From contig JBOGWY010000245.1 in NCBI GenBank assembly GCA_050694015.1, positions 1-17,842 of the forward strand: 17,842 bases of DNA, in the 5' to 3' direction. Position numbers and translations under genes: made by a program. The notes beneath the pieces are model-generated. The model was not told the DNA's origin. It worked only from the letters and a program-made list of their open reading frames with translations, and searched no databases. This DNA comes from JBOGWY01 sp050694015. GTDB taxonomy: Bacteria > Actinomycetota > CADDZG01 > WHSQ01. Below are positions 1-8,017 of the stretch, in pieces (within the stretch, counting starts at the first letter, position 1; the number at the start of each line of letters is the position of its first letter).

Positions 1-655
1 CAACCAGATCGTCGTAGCGCACGATCGAGAACGACCCGTGTCGGCGGCCGATCGACAGGACGAGTTCGTTGACGAGATCCCATTCGAGCGCGGTCCGGAT
101 CGATCCGCGCCGGATCATGCGATCGCCCCGGCCGGGATCGAACTTCCGACGCTGCCACGAATAGGCCACCGCGCGACTGTCGCGGACGAGCTGCACCATG
201 CGGAGATCGATCTGCTCGAGCGTCGTCAGCAACCACCCATGACGAGCTTCCTTGGACGAGTCCACGATCACGCGCGCTCCCGAAGTCTCCGAGATCGTTC
301 GGTAGAGCAGTTCGAGAAGGCGCCGGTACGTGTGGAGATCTTCGACGAACGTTCGCGGGCTCAGCAACGTCCTACGGGGATCCGTCAGAGGACGGACCAT
401 CCGCTCCTGTAGCCGGCACGCGTCGCCGGCGTCGAGACCGAGCCCGGCGTGCACTCGGTCGAGGATCTCTCCCCACGTCGGGCATGCGCCGATCTCTTCG
501 CCGCAGCCACAGCGCCCGCCGTTGGATAGGGCGTCGCGCCACAACCGGCTGATCTCGCCCGCCGAGAAGAATCCGTCGACCTCGCCGACCAGACGATCCA
601 GCAGCGTGCTCCCGCTGCGACCCGCGCCCCCGATGAAGAGGACCTTCGGTGTCAC
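1..655 (-). CDS. Sulfotransferase, second tandem copy (3' end outside window)
   Basis: This is a PAPS-dependent sulfotransferase of the bacterial Sulfotransfer_3 type, open at the left edge, with 218 residues visible. I read it directly from the minus strand. It starts with GTG at 655-653, which overlaps the TGA of the upstream sulfotransferase (GTGA), and GGGAG lies 6 nt before the start. The 5'-phosphosulfate loop GAGRSGSTLL is at residues 10-19. The Cys motif RCGCG...C..W is at 48-61, VIVDSSK at 129-135, and the 3'-phosphate loop VRDSRAVAYSW at 157-167. It is clearly a paralogue of the next gene and aligns with it almost without gaps at the N-terminus. By family it would move sulfate from PAPS to a hydroxyl or amine; in this operon the acceptor is probably a sugar of the glycan. 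Only the missing C-terminus is unknown. Confidence 0.88.
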   Translation of the reverse strand, partial: MTPKVLFIGGAGRSGSTLLDRLVGEVDGFFSAGEISRLWRDALSNGGRCGCGEEIGACPTWGEILDRVHAGLGLDAGDACRLQERMVRPLTDPRRTLLSPRTFVEDLHTYRRLLELLYRTISETSGARVIVDSSKEARHGWLLTTLEQIDLRMVQLVRDSRAVAYSWQRRKFDPGRGDRMIRRGSIRTALEWDLVNELVLSIGRRHGSFSIVRYDDLV

Positions 656-1608
656 CGTGCGCTCCCGACTCCCTCGGCGCCGGCCGGGCGCAGATCGAAT
701 CCGTAGCGATGAAGAGACGGGTACGTGAGCAGACCAACGAGTGCTTTGTCGACTCGGCCCATGTCCTGCACCCAGTCCACGTCGGGCCGGATCCGGATCG
801 CGCCGTTGTCGAACCGAAGGGGATTGCCGGCGACCGTGTGATCGGTGTCCAGTTCGACCCCTCCATCCGCCGACACCGGGAGGTCGCTATCTCCCTCGCC
901 CACGAACGAGAGCACGCGCGACACCGTCCCGGCCGGCCACGCGGCGAGATCCTCGTAGCGCACCACCGAGAAGGGTCGCCGGGTGTGGCGCATGAGGTGG
1001 GTCAAAGAGTTGATCGCGCTCCACTCCAGCGCGCTTCTCACGATCCCCCAGCTGTCCATGTTCCTGCCGCTGCCTGGGTTGAACTTCTTGCGCCGCCACG
1101 AATACGCGGTGGCGCGGCTGTCGCGCACGAGCTGGACCACGTGCAGATCGATCTCCTTAACGCGCGTCAGTAGCCAGCCGTGGGACACGTCCTTGCTCGA
1201 GTCGACGATCACCGAGGCGCCCGTGACCACCGCGATCGCTCGGTAGAGACGACCGACCAGGCGCGCGTAACGCTCGACATCACGTCCGAAAGAGCGCGGA
1301 AGACCGGTCACGAACTGCGGGATCCTGAAGAATCGATCCACCTTGGCTCGCAGGTGCAGCAGCTCTGAGACGTCGATCCCGTCCGAGCCGAACGCTTCCT
1401 CGAGGATCTCTTGCCACACCGGGCAATCAGGTACCGGAACCCCGCAACCGCAACGACGGCCCTCGACGAGACCCTCTATCCACAGGTGACGCACTTCGCC
1501 TGCAGAGAAGAATCCGTCCACACGACCGAGGACGCGGTCGAGCAACGTGCTCCCGCTACGGCCGTAACCCCCGATGAAAAGCACCTTCGGCGTCATCTCG
1601 GCCTTCAT
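652..1608 (-). CDS. Sulfotransferase, first tandem copy
   Basis: This is a complete 318-aa PAPS-dependent sulfotransferase of the Sulfotransfer_3 type. The 5'-PAPS loop GYGRSGSTLL is at residues 14-23, the Cys motif RCGCG...C..W at 52-65, VIVDSSK at 133-139, and the 3'-phosphate loop VRDSRATAYSW at 161-171. The C-terminal HTVAGNPLRF (about 257-266) is typical of these bacterial enzymes. I chose the ATG at 1608 because it overlaps the TGA of the upstream glycosyltransferase (ATGA), has GAGG 8 nt ahead, and begins just before the conserved TPKVLFIGG. A longer reading back to 1791 would run inside the upstream gene. It has no signal peptide or membrane segment, so it probably acts on the cytoplasmic face of the membrane on a lipid-linked or growing glycan. 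The acceptor is inferred from context only; carbohydrate is most likely, but a lipid or small molecule is possible. Confidence 0.9.
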   Translation of the reverse strand: MKAEMTPKVLFIGGYGRSGSTLLDRVLGRVDGFFSAGEVRHLWIEGLVEGRRCGCGVPVPDCPVWQEILEEAFGSDGIDVSELLHLRAKVDRFFRIPQFVTGLPRSFGRDVERYARLVGRLYRAIAVVTGASVIVDSSKDVSHGWLLTRVKEIDLHVVQLVRDSRATAYSWRRKKFNPGSGRNMDSWGIVRSALEWSAINSLTHLMRHTRRPFSVVRYEDLAAWPAGTVSRVLSFVGEGDSDLPVSADGGVELDTDHTVAGNPLRFDNGAIRIRPDVDWVQDMGRVDKALVGLLTYPSLHRYGFDLRPAGAEGVGSAR

Positions 1609-4154
1609 CGGATGCCTCGCATCTTCACGAACACCTCGTTGCGTAGACGGGTCCCGAGGGGGCCGCGGTAACGGTCCTCGTTGCTGTTTATGTAGTCCCG
1701 CGCCTCGTCGGAGAGCGGAGCGGGCCGCGTCTCGGCGTCCTCCGAGCGGATCATGCGGATGGCATCGCGGATGCCTCTCGCGGCCTGCCATGGAACGCGG
1801 TTATAGAGACTCTTCGCGAGATACCCGGCGCCCAGTCCGAGGGTTCGTTGGGGATCCCGGTAGTACCGGTAGTCGATGAACAACGCGTTGCGGATCTGGA
1901 AATAGAAACGATCGCGATCCCATCTCACTCGTCGCTCCGGAGCGACCTTGTGGAGCACGGTGGCGGCCGGGTCGTAAACGATCCGGTACCCCTCGTCGAT
2001 GATCTTGAGAGCAAGTTCGAGCTCCTCCTCGCAGAAGAAGAGCCGCTCGTCGAAACCGCCCACTCGCTCGAAGACACTGCGACGCAGCGCCGAACCACAC
2101 GTCACGAACCTCGCCGCCGTGAACTCGCTATGCGCGGATGGTCGCAGAGCATGCGGATACGACCACGATTCCTCCGTGCGGGTCGCGTGATTGAGGATCC
2201 TGAAGGCGATCGCGCCGAGATCAGTTTCCCGGTCGAAGCGCGCCCTCACGTGGCGGAGTACGTAACGCGATGCGAGGACCGCGTCGTTGTCGATCGTGAC
2301 GACGTACGGCGCCGTTCCTTTTCCGATGGCGATGTTCCGCCCGGCGGGCGGCCCGACGTTGGTCCCCAGTTCGGTCAGGTTGGTGCGGTTATCGGTGGCG
2401 ACCCGTGCGCGCAACCGCTCCAGGCCTTCGTCGCGACTCCCTTGATCCGTGATCCACAACCGCAGGCTCACGTCTCGTTGATCCAGGATGCTGTCGATGG
2501 TCTCGAGAGCGGTGTCGATGCGATCCCACGTAAGCATGACGACGTCGATCTCGGTGCCGTCGTCGGCACCCCCGCCGATGAATCTCACTCCCTCGCGCCT
2601 CGGCTCGGATCCCGCGGTCATCGCGACGACCTCGCGCTCGGGCTCCAGGACGGTGACGTCTCCGATTATCCGCGGGTCTGCCGGCGCGATCCGGCGCCTG
2701 CGCGATAAGGCCGGCCAGATCCCGGACAGGAGGATCGTGGCGTGGAGCGCAGCGAACGCGACGTTGTTCCACGTGCCGGGCCCCCGGTTCTGAAAGAGTC
2801 CATACGCACACGCTGCGACAAGGGCGACGAGCGTTGCGAGGGTCGGCAAGGCGACCCGGACCTGGCGGGTCTCCGTCCCCTTCTTCGGCGTGACGACGAA
2901 GCGCGCCGGGCGGCGCAAGACGATCCCGACCAGAGCGCGGATGTGCACCCAGAAGTTCGCCGTCATCAACGCGAACGCGTCGAACGAATACAGGCCGCCG
3001 CCGAAGCGGGAGACGGCGAGGATCGCGATGCCGAAATAGGGCGCGAAGTGAAGCAGGAAATCATCCGCCGAAGCCTGAGCGAGAGGTTGCGCGCCGGTCA
3101 CGAGTCGCACGATCGGCAGTGCCAGGTAGATCGCGATCGACCATCCGGTGAGGAAATAGGCCGCCGAGAGCAGGTATTGCACGCGCAGCTTCAGCGGCAG
3201 GCGCGCGCTGAGCAGGCGCGGCACCACCGAGAGGCAGCCGCGCGCCCAGCGGTGCTGCTGCTGTGCATAGGCGGCCTCATCTTGCGGCCCCAACCCTCGT
3301 GCGAGCACCTCCGGGACGTAGACACTCTTCCACCCGCGCTCGTGGAGCACGATCGACATCGCGAAGTCCTCGGTGAGGGAGCGCTCCGGGAAACCACCGA
3401 TCTGTTCGAGCGCCGAGCGCCGGAACACCATGTTGGTGCCACAACAGAACATCGCACCGAGCCGGTCCTTGCCGCGCGCGATGGGTCCGAAGAACAGAGA
3501 CTGCTGCCCCCACGCGGCCGCGCACACCCCTCCCGTGGCCGGTGCATCCGCGTAGTATTGCGGGGTCTGCACGTAAGCGACGTCGGGATCTACGAAGTGG
3601 GGCAACGTTTCGTCCAGGAAGGCTCGATCCGGGACGTGGTCGCAGTCGAACACCACCACGAACTCGCCGGACGTCAGCGCGAGAGCGTTGTTGAGGTTGC
3701 CTGCCTTGGCCCCCTCGTGTTCCGAGCGCGTCACGCGGACGGCGCCGTAGCGTGCCGCAAGACGCTCCATCTCGGGCGAGTCGCCGTCGTCGAGCAAGAA
3801 GACCCGGACCTGACCGCCGCCCATCCGAGTGGCGGAGGCGATCGTCGGTTCGACCACCTCGACCGGTTCGTCGTAGACCGGGATCAGGACGTCCACGACG
3901 GGTTTCCCCGCGATCGATAGCGGTCGGGTTCGTCGTGGCGCGTCGTGGGCGCAGGTCCACCAGAAACCCAACGCCTGCGCGAGGTTGAAGAGCTCGGCCA
4001 CCAGCAGGAGTCCGTACAGGATCGGGTTCCCGACGCGGCCCGGCCACAACAGCCACCCGAAATAGAACAGGGCCAGAGGGACGAACAGCAGCAACATGAT
4101 CCGGGCACGCCGGTAAGCGTGTTGTCCCAGGATGTCCGTGGGTCTCTCAGCCAT
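1605..4154 (-). CDS. Cellulose-synthase-like GT2 fused to a second GT2 glycosyltransferase
   Basis: This is an 849-aa membrane protein with two catalytic domains. Two membrane segments (about residues 19-38 and 44-66) precede a processive GT2 core: VLIPVYDEP at 89-97, LLDDGD at 120-125, DCD at 170-172, TED at 261-263 and QQHRW at 299-303. Together these form the D, DxD, TED, QxxRW set of the BcsA family. Several membrane segments follow, then VTPKKGTE (about 421-428) and two more helices. Where BcsA carries its PilZ domain, this protein has a second, soluble GT2 domain (about 536-790) with VVMLTWDR, a DxD-like IDNDA at 621-625 and EEELELA. That domain resembles rhamnosyltransferase-type enzymes. 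The ATG at 4154 has GGAGGG upstream and overlaps the preceding gene by 8 nt, and its TGA overlaps the sulfotransferase ATG. The likely role is to polymerise a glycan and add a side residue; the sugars are unknown. Confidence 0.9.
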   Translation of the reverse strand: MAERPTDILGQHAYRRARIMLLLFVPLALFYFGWLLWPGRVGNPILYGLLLVAELFNLAQALGFWWTCAHDAPRRTRPLSIAGKPVVDVLIPVYDEPVEVVEPTIASATRMGGGQVRVFLLDDGDSPEMERLAARYGAVRVTRSEHEGAKAGNLNNALALTSGEFVVVFDCDHVPDRAFLDETLPHFVDPDVAYVQTPQYYADAPATGGVCAAAWGQQSLFFGPIARGKDRLGAMFCCGTNMVFRRSALEQIGGFPERSLTEDFAMSIVLHERGWKSVYVPEVLARGLGPQDEAAYAQQQHRWARGCLSVVPRLLSARLPLKLRVQYLLSAAYFLTGWSIAIYLALPIVRLVTGAQPLAQASADDFLLHFAPYFGIAILAVSRFGGGLYSFDAFALMTANFWVHIRALVGIVLRRPARFVVTPKKGTETRQVRVALPTLATLVALVAACAYGLFQNRGPGTWNNVAFAALHATILLSGIWPALSRRRRIAPADPRIIGDVTVLEPEREVVAMTAGSEPRREGVRFIGGGADDGTEIDVVMLTWDRIDTALETIDSILDQRDVSLRLWITDQGSRDEGLERLRARVATDNRTNLTELGTNVGPPAGRNIAIGKGTAPYVVTIDNDAVLASRYVLRHVRARFDRETDLGAIAFRILNHATRTEESWSYPHALRPSAHSEFTAARFVTCGSALRRSVFERVGGFDERLFFCEEELELALKIIDEGYRIVYDPAATVLHKVAPERRVRWDRDRFYFQIRNALFIDYRYYRDPQRTLGLGAGYLAKSLYNRVPWQAARGIRDAIRMIRSEDAETRPAPLSDEARDYINSNEDRYRGPLGTRLRNEVFVKMRGIR

Positions 4155-6882
4155 CGCTGCCGCCCTCCGTCTCGTCTTCCCTCGAGGCGGCGGAGCGCGC
4201 CTTCGCTTCGAACACCCAGACGCGGACCTGAGGTTCCTCGAAGCGATCAACGAGGCGATAGTCGTTCTCGAGCTGTGCGAGCGTCGCACCCGTCTGGGCC
4301 GCTACTCCCGGCTTGTCCAGAAAGCTTCCGAGGACGAACACGCGTCGACCCGGAACGGGCCGGGGCAAGGCGTCGGTGTTGGATCGTGCTCCGGTACCCG
4401 GCGCGTAGTAATCGATGACGGATGCGAGGAACTGCGGCTCGTAGAGAAACACGTCACCCGGGGACGAACGCTCATCGACCTCGGAGATCGCGCCTCGGAA
4501 ATCGTAGATGCGAGGGTTCGTACCGTTGAGTTGCTGATCGGCTCCCGCCACGAGCAACAGGGTCACAGCGGCCGCGATGGAGACCCTGAAGATCGCCGGC
4601 CGCGATGCGACCTTGATCAAGAGCCTCGCTCCCAGGAGCAGCAGCAACGGGACCGCCGTCGCGAAGTAGCGAACCTCGAAGACGTTACGAGACATGAGGC
4701 CCCCGACGAACAATCCGGCGATCGGGAGGATGGCGGCAGCCGCGACGAAGCGCGAGTTGAACGACATGCGCCCGCGGCCGAGCAGGAGGAACGCGAGGAC
4801 CATCCCGAGCGGCCACAACGCCACCAGCCGGCTCATCAGATGGTCGGAGTGATAACCGAACACCGCCCACGCGACGTTCGCTAGAACGGTGTAGATCGAG
4901 ACGTAGTCGTGAGCCTGAGAGGCCGCCGTCTGCGTCTGTGTCGGCAGATTGCCCGCGTGACGGGCGTTGTTCGCGGCGAACTGGTCGGCCGCGAACGGCA
5001 CGAGTGGTGCCACCAGTAATTCGATCACCAGCAGAGTGGTGATCCATCCCGACAGGAGTCCTCCGAACCTGTCCGTATCACGTTGCTTCCAGATGAAGAC
5101 CAGGAATACCAGCTGTTGCACGACGACTTGCAGGACGGAGAAGTAATGCGTCCACAGCATCGCGGCCGTAACCAGCGGATAGAGCACCCAGGCCCACCAC
5201 GAGCCTTGGCGCAGGGCGCGCGCCTGCGCCCATACCGCCGTCGCCGAGAACAGCATCAACAGCGAATACATGCGCGCTTCCTGTGAATACCAGATCAACA
5301 ACGGCGCCACCGCGCCGAATGCGGCCGCGACGAGCGCGGTCCGACGATCGAAGAGTTCTCGACCGAGGGCGTACAACACCGCGACAAGCAACACTCCCGC
5401 TGCGATCGAGACGAGTCGCACGTCGGATTCGGTGCGCCCGAATACCCGCACGACGACCCAGGTGACGGCGTAGTGAAGCGGAGGGTGAACGTCGGTCATG
5501 CGCAGCGTCTCCAGCATCTCTGCGAATCCCAAACGAGCGCGCTCGACCGTTATCGCCTCGTCGACCCACAAGCCACGGACGCCGCTGAGCCGGAGACCGG
5601 CCGCCACCGCGAGGATCGCGGCAAGGATCGGAGCGTGCACCCACGACGTTCGCCTTGCGACAGTCTTGACCGCAGAGCGCATCGGGACGACGATCGCATC
5701 CGATCGGTAAGCGAGGATGCCGGCGAGGCAGAGGGCCGCGTTGGCGGCGATCGAGACCATCACGACATCGGCGGCGCTCTCCGCCGATACGAGGATGCCG
5801 ATCGCCTGAACCGCCGCAATCACGGCGAGGATCCCTACCGAGGCGCGCGCTCGCCCGACCGCGCATCGTTGAGCCGCCAACACGCGACCAACGCCGAACA
5901 GGGCCATCGCGAGCATGTACGGAGCGACCAGCGGTGCGATCTCCGTGTATCGATCTCCCAGAACGACCGAGACGATCTCGGACGGAAAGATGAGCGACGC
6001 CAAGAGCGCCACTCCCCCAAGTGCGATCGTGATCGCGAGCGCCACGGAGAGCGCTCCGCGTTCTCCACGCGCCTCCCTCGGAAGAAGCAACCACGGGATG
6101 GCCATCGTCGCGAAGGCGGCGATCCCACCCACCGTGGAGATGCCCGCGAACTGCGCCGCCTGCGCGGTGGACAGCAACTTGTTGGCCAGCAACAGATCCT
6201 GGTTCAGGATGACGGCAAGAAGGAAGAACGCCGTGGTCGTCCACCATGCCGCTCCGGCGCGACGCCTACCTTGTGGCTCTGCCGCGACGGCGCCCTTGTC
6301 GTTGACGATGAGAAGCGAGGCGTACCCTCCGGCCACCACGCCGATCGCCGCGCCGACCGGTCCCCAGATCAATCCCAGGCCGGTTCCCAGCGCGAGCCGG
6401 ACGACCACGTCGAGAACCAAGCTCGCCGCGCCTCTGCGGTGATGGCCCACGCCCCATAACCGGCCCCGGAGCAGCGCCCGCGACGAGATCGCGGGGAACG
6501 ACACCGCGAGGAGGACGATCAGGGGCACCGGTATCTCAACCAGGACGCTGATCGGAGTGGCCGCGACGATCATCGCGAGCGCGATGCCGAGCCCCATGTA
6601 GAGAACCTTGCGGCGCGCGGTCCGCGCCACTTCGGGCTCGAGCGCGGTCGCCGCGCTCATGCTGCCGGCCGGAACGTTGATGAGCAGGTACAACGCGAGG
6701 AACGCCCTGAGTACCGCGAAATCTGCGGGAGCCAGGACGCGCGCCATGATGACGGCGAACGCGAAGTTGCCGAGGCCGGACGCGAGTTGCGCACTCATGA
6801 CGAGGATCTGCTCGGCGGCGATGTGGCGCATGCCGCCGATACGGCTCGCGGCGAGACGGACGCTTCGGGGTGCGGTTACCAC
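4147..6882 (-). CDS. Wzx-like flippase fused to GT39/ArnT-like glycosyltransferase
   Basis: This is a 911-aa polytopic membrane protein. Residues about 18-400 look like a polysaccharide-transporter (MOP/Wzx) domain, with repeated 20-residue hydrophobic helices starting at MRHIAAEQILVMS and no ATPase motif. Residues about 415-850 look like a GT-C enzyme of the GT39/PMT_2 group: LWVDEA (DE at 441-442) in the first outer loop, HPPLHY at 466-471, and YSQEARMYSL at 532-541, with many further helices. A soluble tail of about 80 residues closes the protein. By family, the first half would flip a lipid-linked sugar and the second half would transfer a sugar from a polyprenyl-phosphate donor on the outer face. 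I chose GTG at 6882 because GGGAGG lies 8 nt upstream and it avoids a 74-nt overlap with the preceding gene. GTG at 6990 or ATG at 6831 are alternatives. Confidence 0.87.
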   Translation of the reverse strand: MVTAPRSVRLAASRIGGMRHIAAEQILVMSAQLASGLGNFAFAVIMARVLAPADFAVLRAFLALYLLINVPAGSMSAATALEPEVARTARRKVLYMGLGIALAMIVAATPISVLVEIPVPLIVLLAVSFPAISSRALLRGRLWGVGHHRRGAASLVLDVVVRLALGTGLGLIWGPVGAAIGVVAGGYASLLIVNDKGAVAAEPQGRRRAGAAWWTTTAFFLLAVILNQDLLLANKLLSTAQAAQFAGISTVGGIAAFATMAIPWLLLPREARGERGALSVALAITIALGGVALLASLIFPSEIVSVVLGDRYTEIAPLVAPYMLAMALFGVGRVLAAQRCAVGRARASVGILAVIAAVQAIGILVSAESAADVVMVSIAANAALCLAGILAYRSDAIVVPMRSAVKTVARRTSWVHAPILAAILAVAAGLRLSGVRGLWVDEAITVERARLGFAEMLETLRMTDVHPPLHYAVTWVVVRVFGRTESDVRLVSIAAGVLLVAVLYALGRELFDRRTALVAAAFGAVAPLLIWYSQEARMYSLLMLFSATAVWAQARALRQGSWWAWVLYPLVTAAMLWTHYFSVLQVVVQQLVFLVFIWKQRDTDRFGGLLSGWITTLLVIELLVAPLVPFAADQFAANNARHAGNLPTQTQTAASQAHDYVSIYTVLANVAWAVFGYHSDHLMSRLVALWPLGMVLAFLLLGRGRMSFNSRFVAAAAILPIAGLFVGGLMSRNVFEVRYFATAVPLLLLLGARLLIKVASRPAIFRVSIAAAVTLLLVAGADQQLNGTNPRIYDFRGAISEVDERSSPGDVFLYEPQFLASVIDYYAPGTGARSNTDALPRPVPGRRVFVLGSFLDKPGVAAQTGATLAQLENDYRLVDRFEEPQVRVWVFEAKARSAASREDETEGGSDG

Positions 6883-6890
6883 CGGCGCCA

Positions 6891-6896
6891 CCTCCC
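6891..6896 (-). promoter_or_regulatory. Ribosome binding site deciding the start of the flippase-GT39 gene
   Basis: GGGAGG on the minus strand lies 8 nt before GTG at 6882, in the 34-nt gap after the pyruvyl transferase stop. It favours this start over the longer GTG reading from 6990, whose extra 36 residues are Arg/Gly/Ser-rich and overlap the upstream gene. Confidence 0.6.
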
Positions 6897-6916
6897 GCGC
6901 GCTGGGTAAGTCGCCA

Positions 6917-8017
6917 TCATCGTGTCCACGGTGCCCACGGGGTGGGAGCGAGCCTGAGCCCGTCGCTGTTGTCCTCGTCGACGTCCCCACGCGCCAAGAG
7001 GAGATTCAGCAACCTCAGTTCCTCGCGCGCGGCATGGATTTGCTCCATCACCGCACCGGGGGACGGTCGACTTTGATCCCGCAACGCCGACAGGACGACG
7101 TCGCCGATCGCCTGGGGAGACGCCTCGGGCGTCACGCATCGATAGTTGAGGCGCGTCGCGAGGCCCACCACCTCGGGATCATGCGAGACCGCCACGCACG
7201 GGATCCCCGCCGATGCAGCCGCGATCAGACCGTGGAACTTCATGCTCACGACGACGCGGTGGGCCGCCATGTCGCGTCGAGCGTCGCGGAGGTCTACGGG
7301 AGGAGGCAGTATCTCGACCGAACCACCCAGTCCACCGGCGACGCGTACCGCGACCTCTGCGCCGACGTCGTCGCCGTCCCACGGCTGGAGCCGGATCGCC
7401 ACTCCCGAGGTCGCCGCGAGCATCAGCGTCGCGGTCAACAGATCGGCGATCGACTCGGGGTCCGATGACGCGTCGGGCACGACGAGGATCCCGTCGCCGC
7501 TCAACGCGCTCGATCGATCCATGCCCAAGGCCGCCCATGACGGATCGGAGCCGACGCGGAAGGGGGTCGGGAGACCGTCGTCCGCGAGTTGACGGGCGGC
7601 CTCCTCGTCTCGCAACACGACCAGATCGGCGCGGCGAACGAGGGCCGATGCAGCGACGCGATCGCGGCGGCGTTCCAGCGGGCCGGCACCAACACCGACC
7701 ATCGCGACCGGCGTGCGGGGCGCCAGCAGGCTCGCCGCGGTGAGCGCGCCCAGACTGGGAGACGCGTCCCCGCCGTCATGTGGCGTGGCGATGGGCTTTC
7801 CCCCGGTAACCACGAGCGCGTCCGAGCGACCTATGGCGCGCCGCAGTCCGGGTCCGGACGGATCGACGGGCGTAAGTCGATCCGGCCGCACCACGGGACC
7901 ACCAGCGGCCGTCACCAGATGCTCCCACCCGGGGAGTGCCGCGCGGAACGCAGCCACCGTCGATCTGTGACCCGGATGCTCGGGCGCGAAAGGACCGGCG
8001 AGGAGGAGTGTCTTCAT
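6917..8017 (-). CDS. Polysaccharide pyruvyl transferase family protein (CsaB-like)
   Basis: This 366-aa soluble protein is of the PS_pyruv_trans family, which moves pyruvate from phosphoenolpyruvate onto sugars as an acidic ketal. The N-terminus begins MKTLLLAGPF. VGVGAGPL is at residues 107-114, DLVVLRDEEAARQL at 131-144, and the signature VVSMKFHGLIAAASAGIP at 256-273 (the KFHGLI motif) is followed by SHDPEVVGLA, where many relatives have a D.K motif. Its length matches CsaB-type enzymes. The ATG at 8017 directly follows the TAG of the upstream gene, with GGAG about 7 nt ahead, so translation is probably coupled. In Gram-positive bacteria CsaB pyruvylates cell-wall polysaccharide that anchors S-layer proteins. 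Here the substrate is probably the glycan made by the operon, which is an inference. Some family members carry out other reactions on sugars or glycans. Confidence 0.85.
   Translation of the reverse strand: MKTLLLAGPFAPEHPGHRSTVAAFRAALPGWEHLVTAAGGPVVRPDRLTPVDPSGPGLRRAIGRSDALVVTGGKPIATPHDGGDASPSLGALTAASLLAPRTPVAMVGVGAGPLERRRDRVAASALVRRADLVVLRDEEAARQLADDGLPTPFRVGSDPSWAALGMDRSSALSGDGILVVPDASSDPESIADLLTATLMLAATSGVAIRLQPWDGDDVGAEVAVRVAGGLGGSVEILPPPVDLRDARRDMAAHRVVVSMKFHGLIAAASAGIPCVAVSHDPEVVGLATRLNYRCVTPEASPQAIGDVVLSALRDQSRPSPGAVMEQIHAAREELRLLNLLLARGDVDEDNSDGLRLAPTPWAPWTR

Noticed and set aside
2742..3920. Long plus-strand open frame of 392 codons
   Set aside because: It is antisense to the BcsA-like gene, is Arg/Glu/His-rich with no recognisable domain, and has the pattern typical of shadow frames in GC-rich DNA.
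5473..6459. Long plus-strand open frame of 328 codons
   Set aside because: It is antisense to the flippase-GT39 gene; the extreme Arg/Asp/His content and lack of domains mark it as a shadow.
6883..6990. GTG start at 6990 for the flippase-GT39 gene
   Set aside because: It would overlap the pyruvyl transferase gene by 74 nt and add a low-complexity stretch; GTG at 6882 has a proper ribosome binding site.
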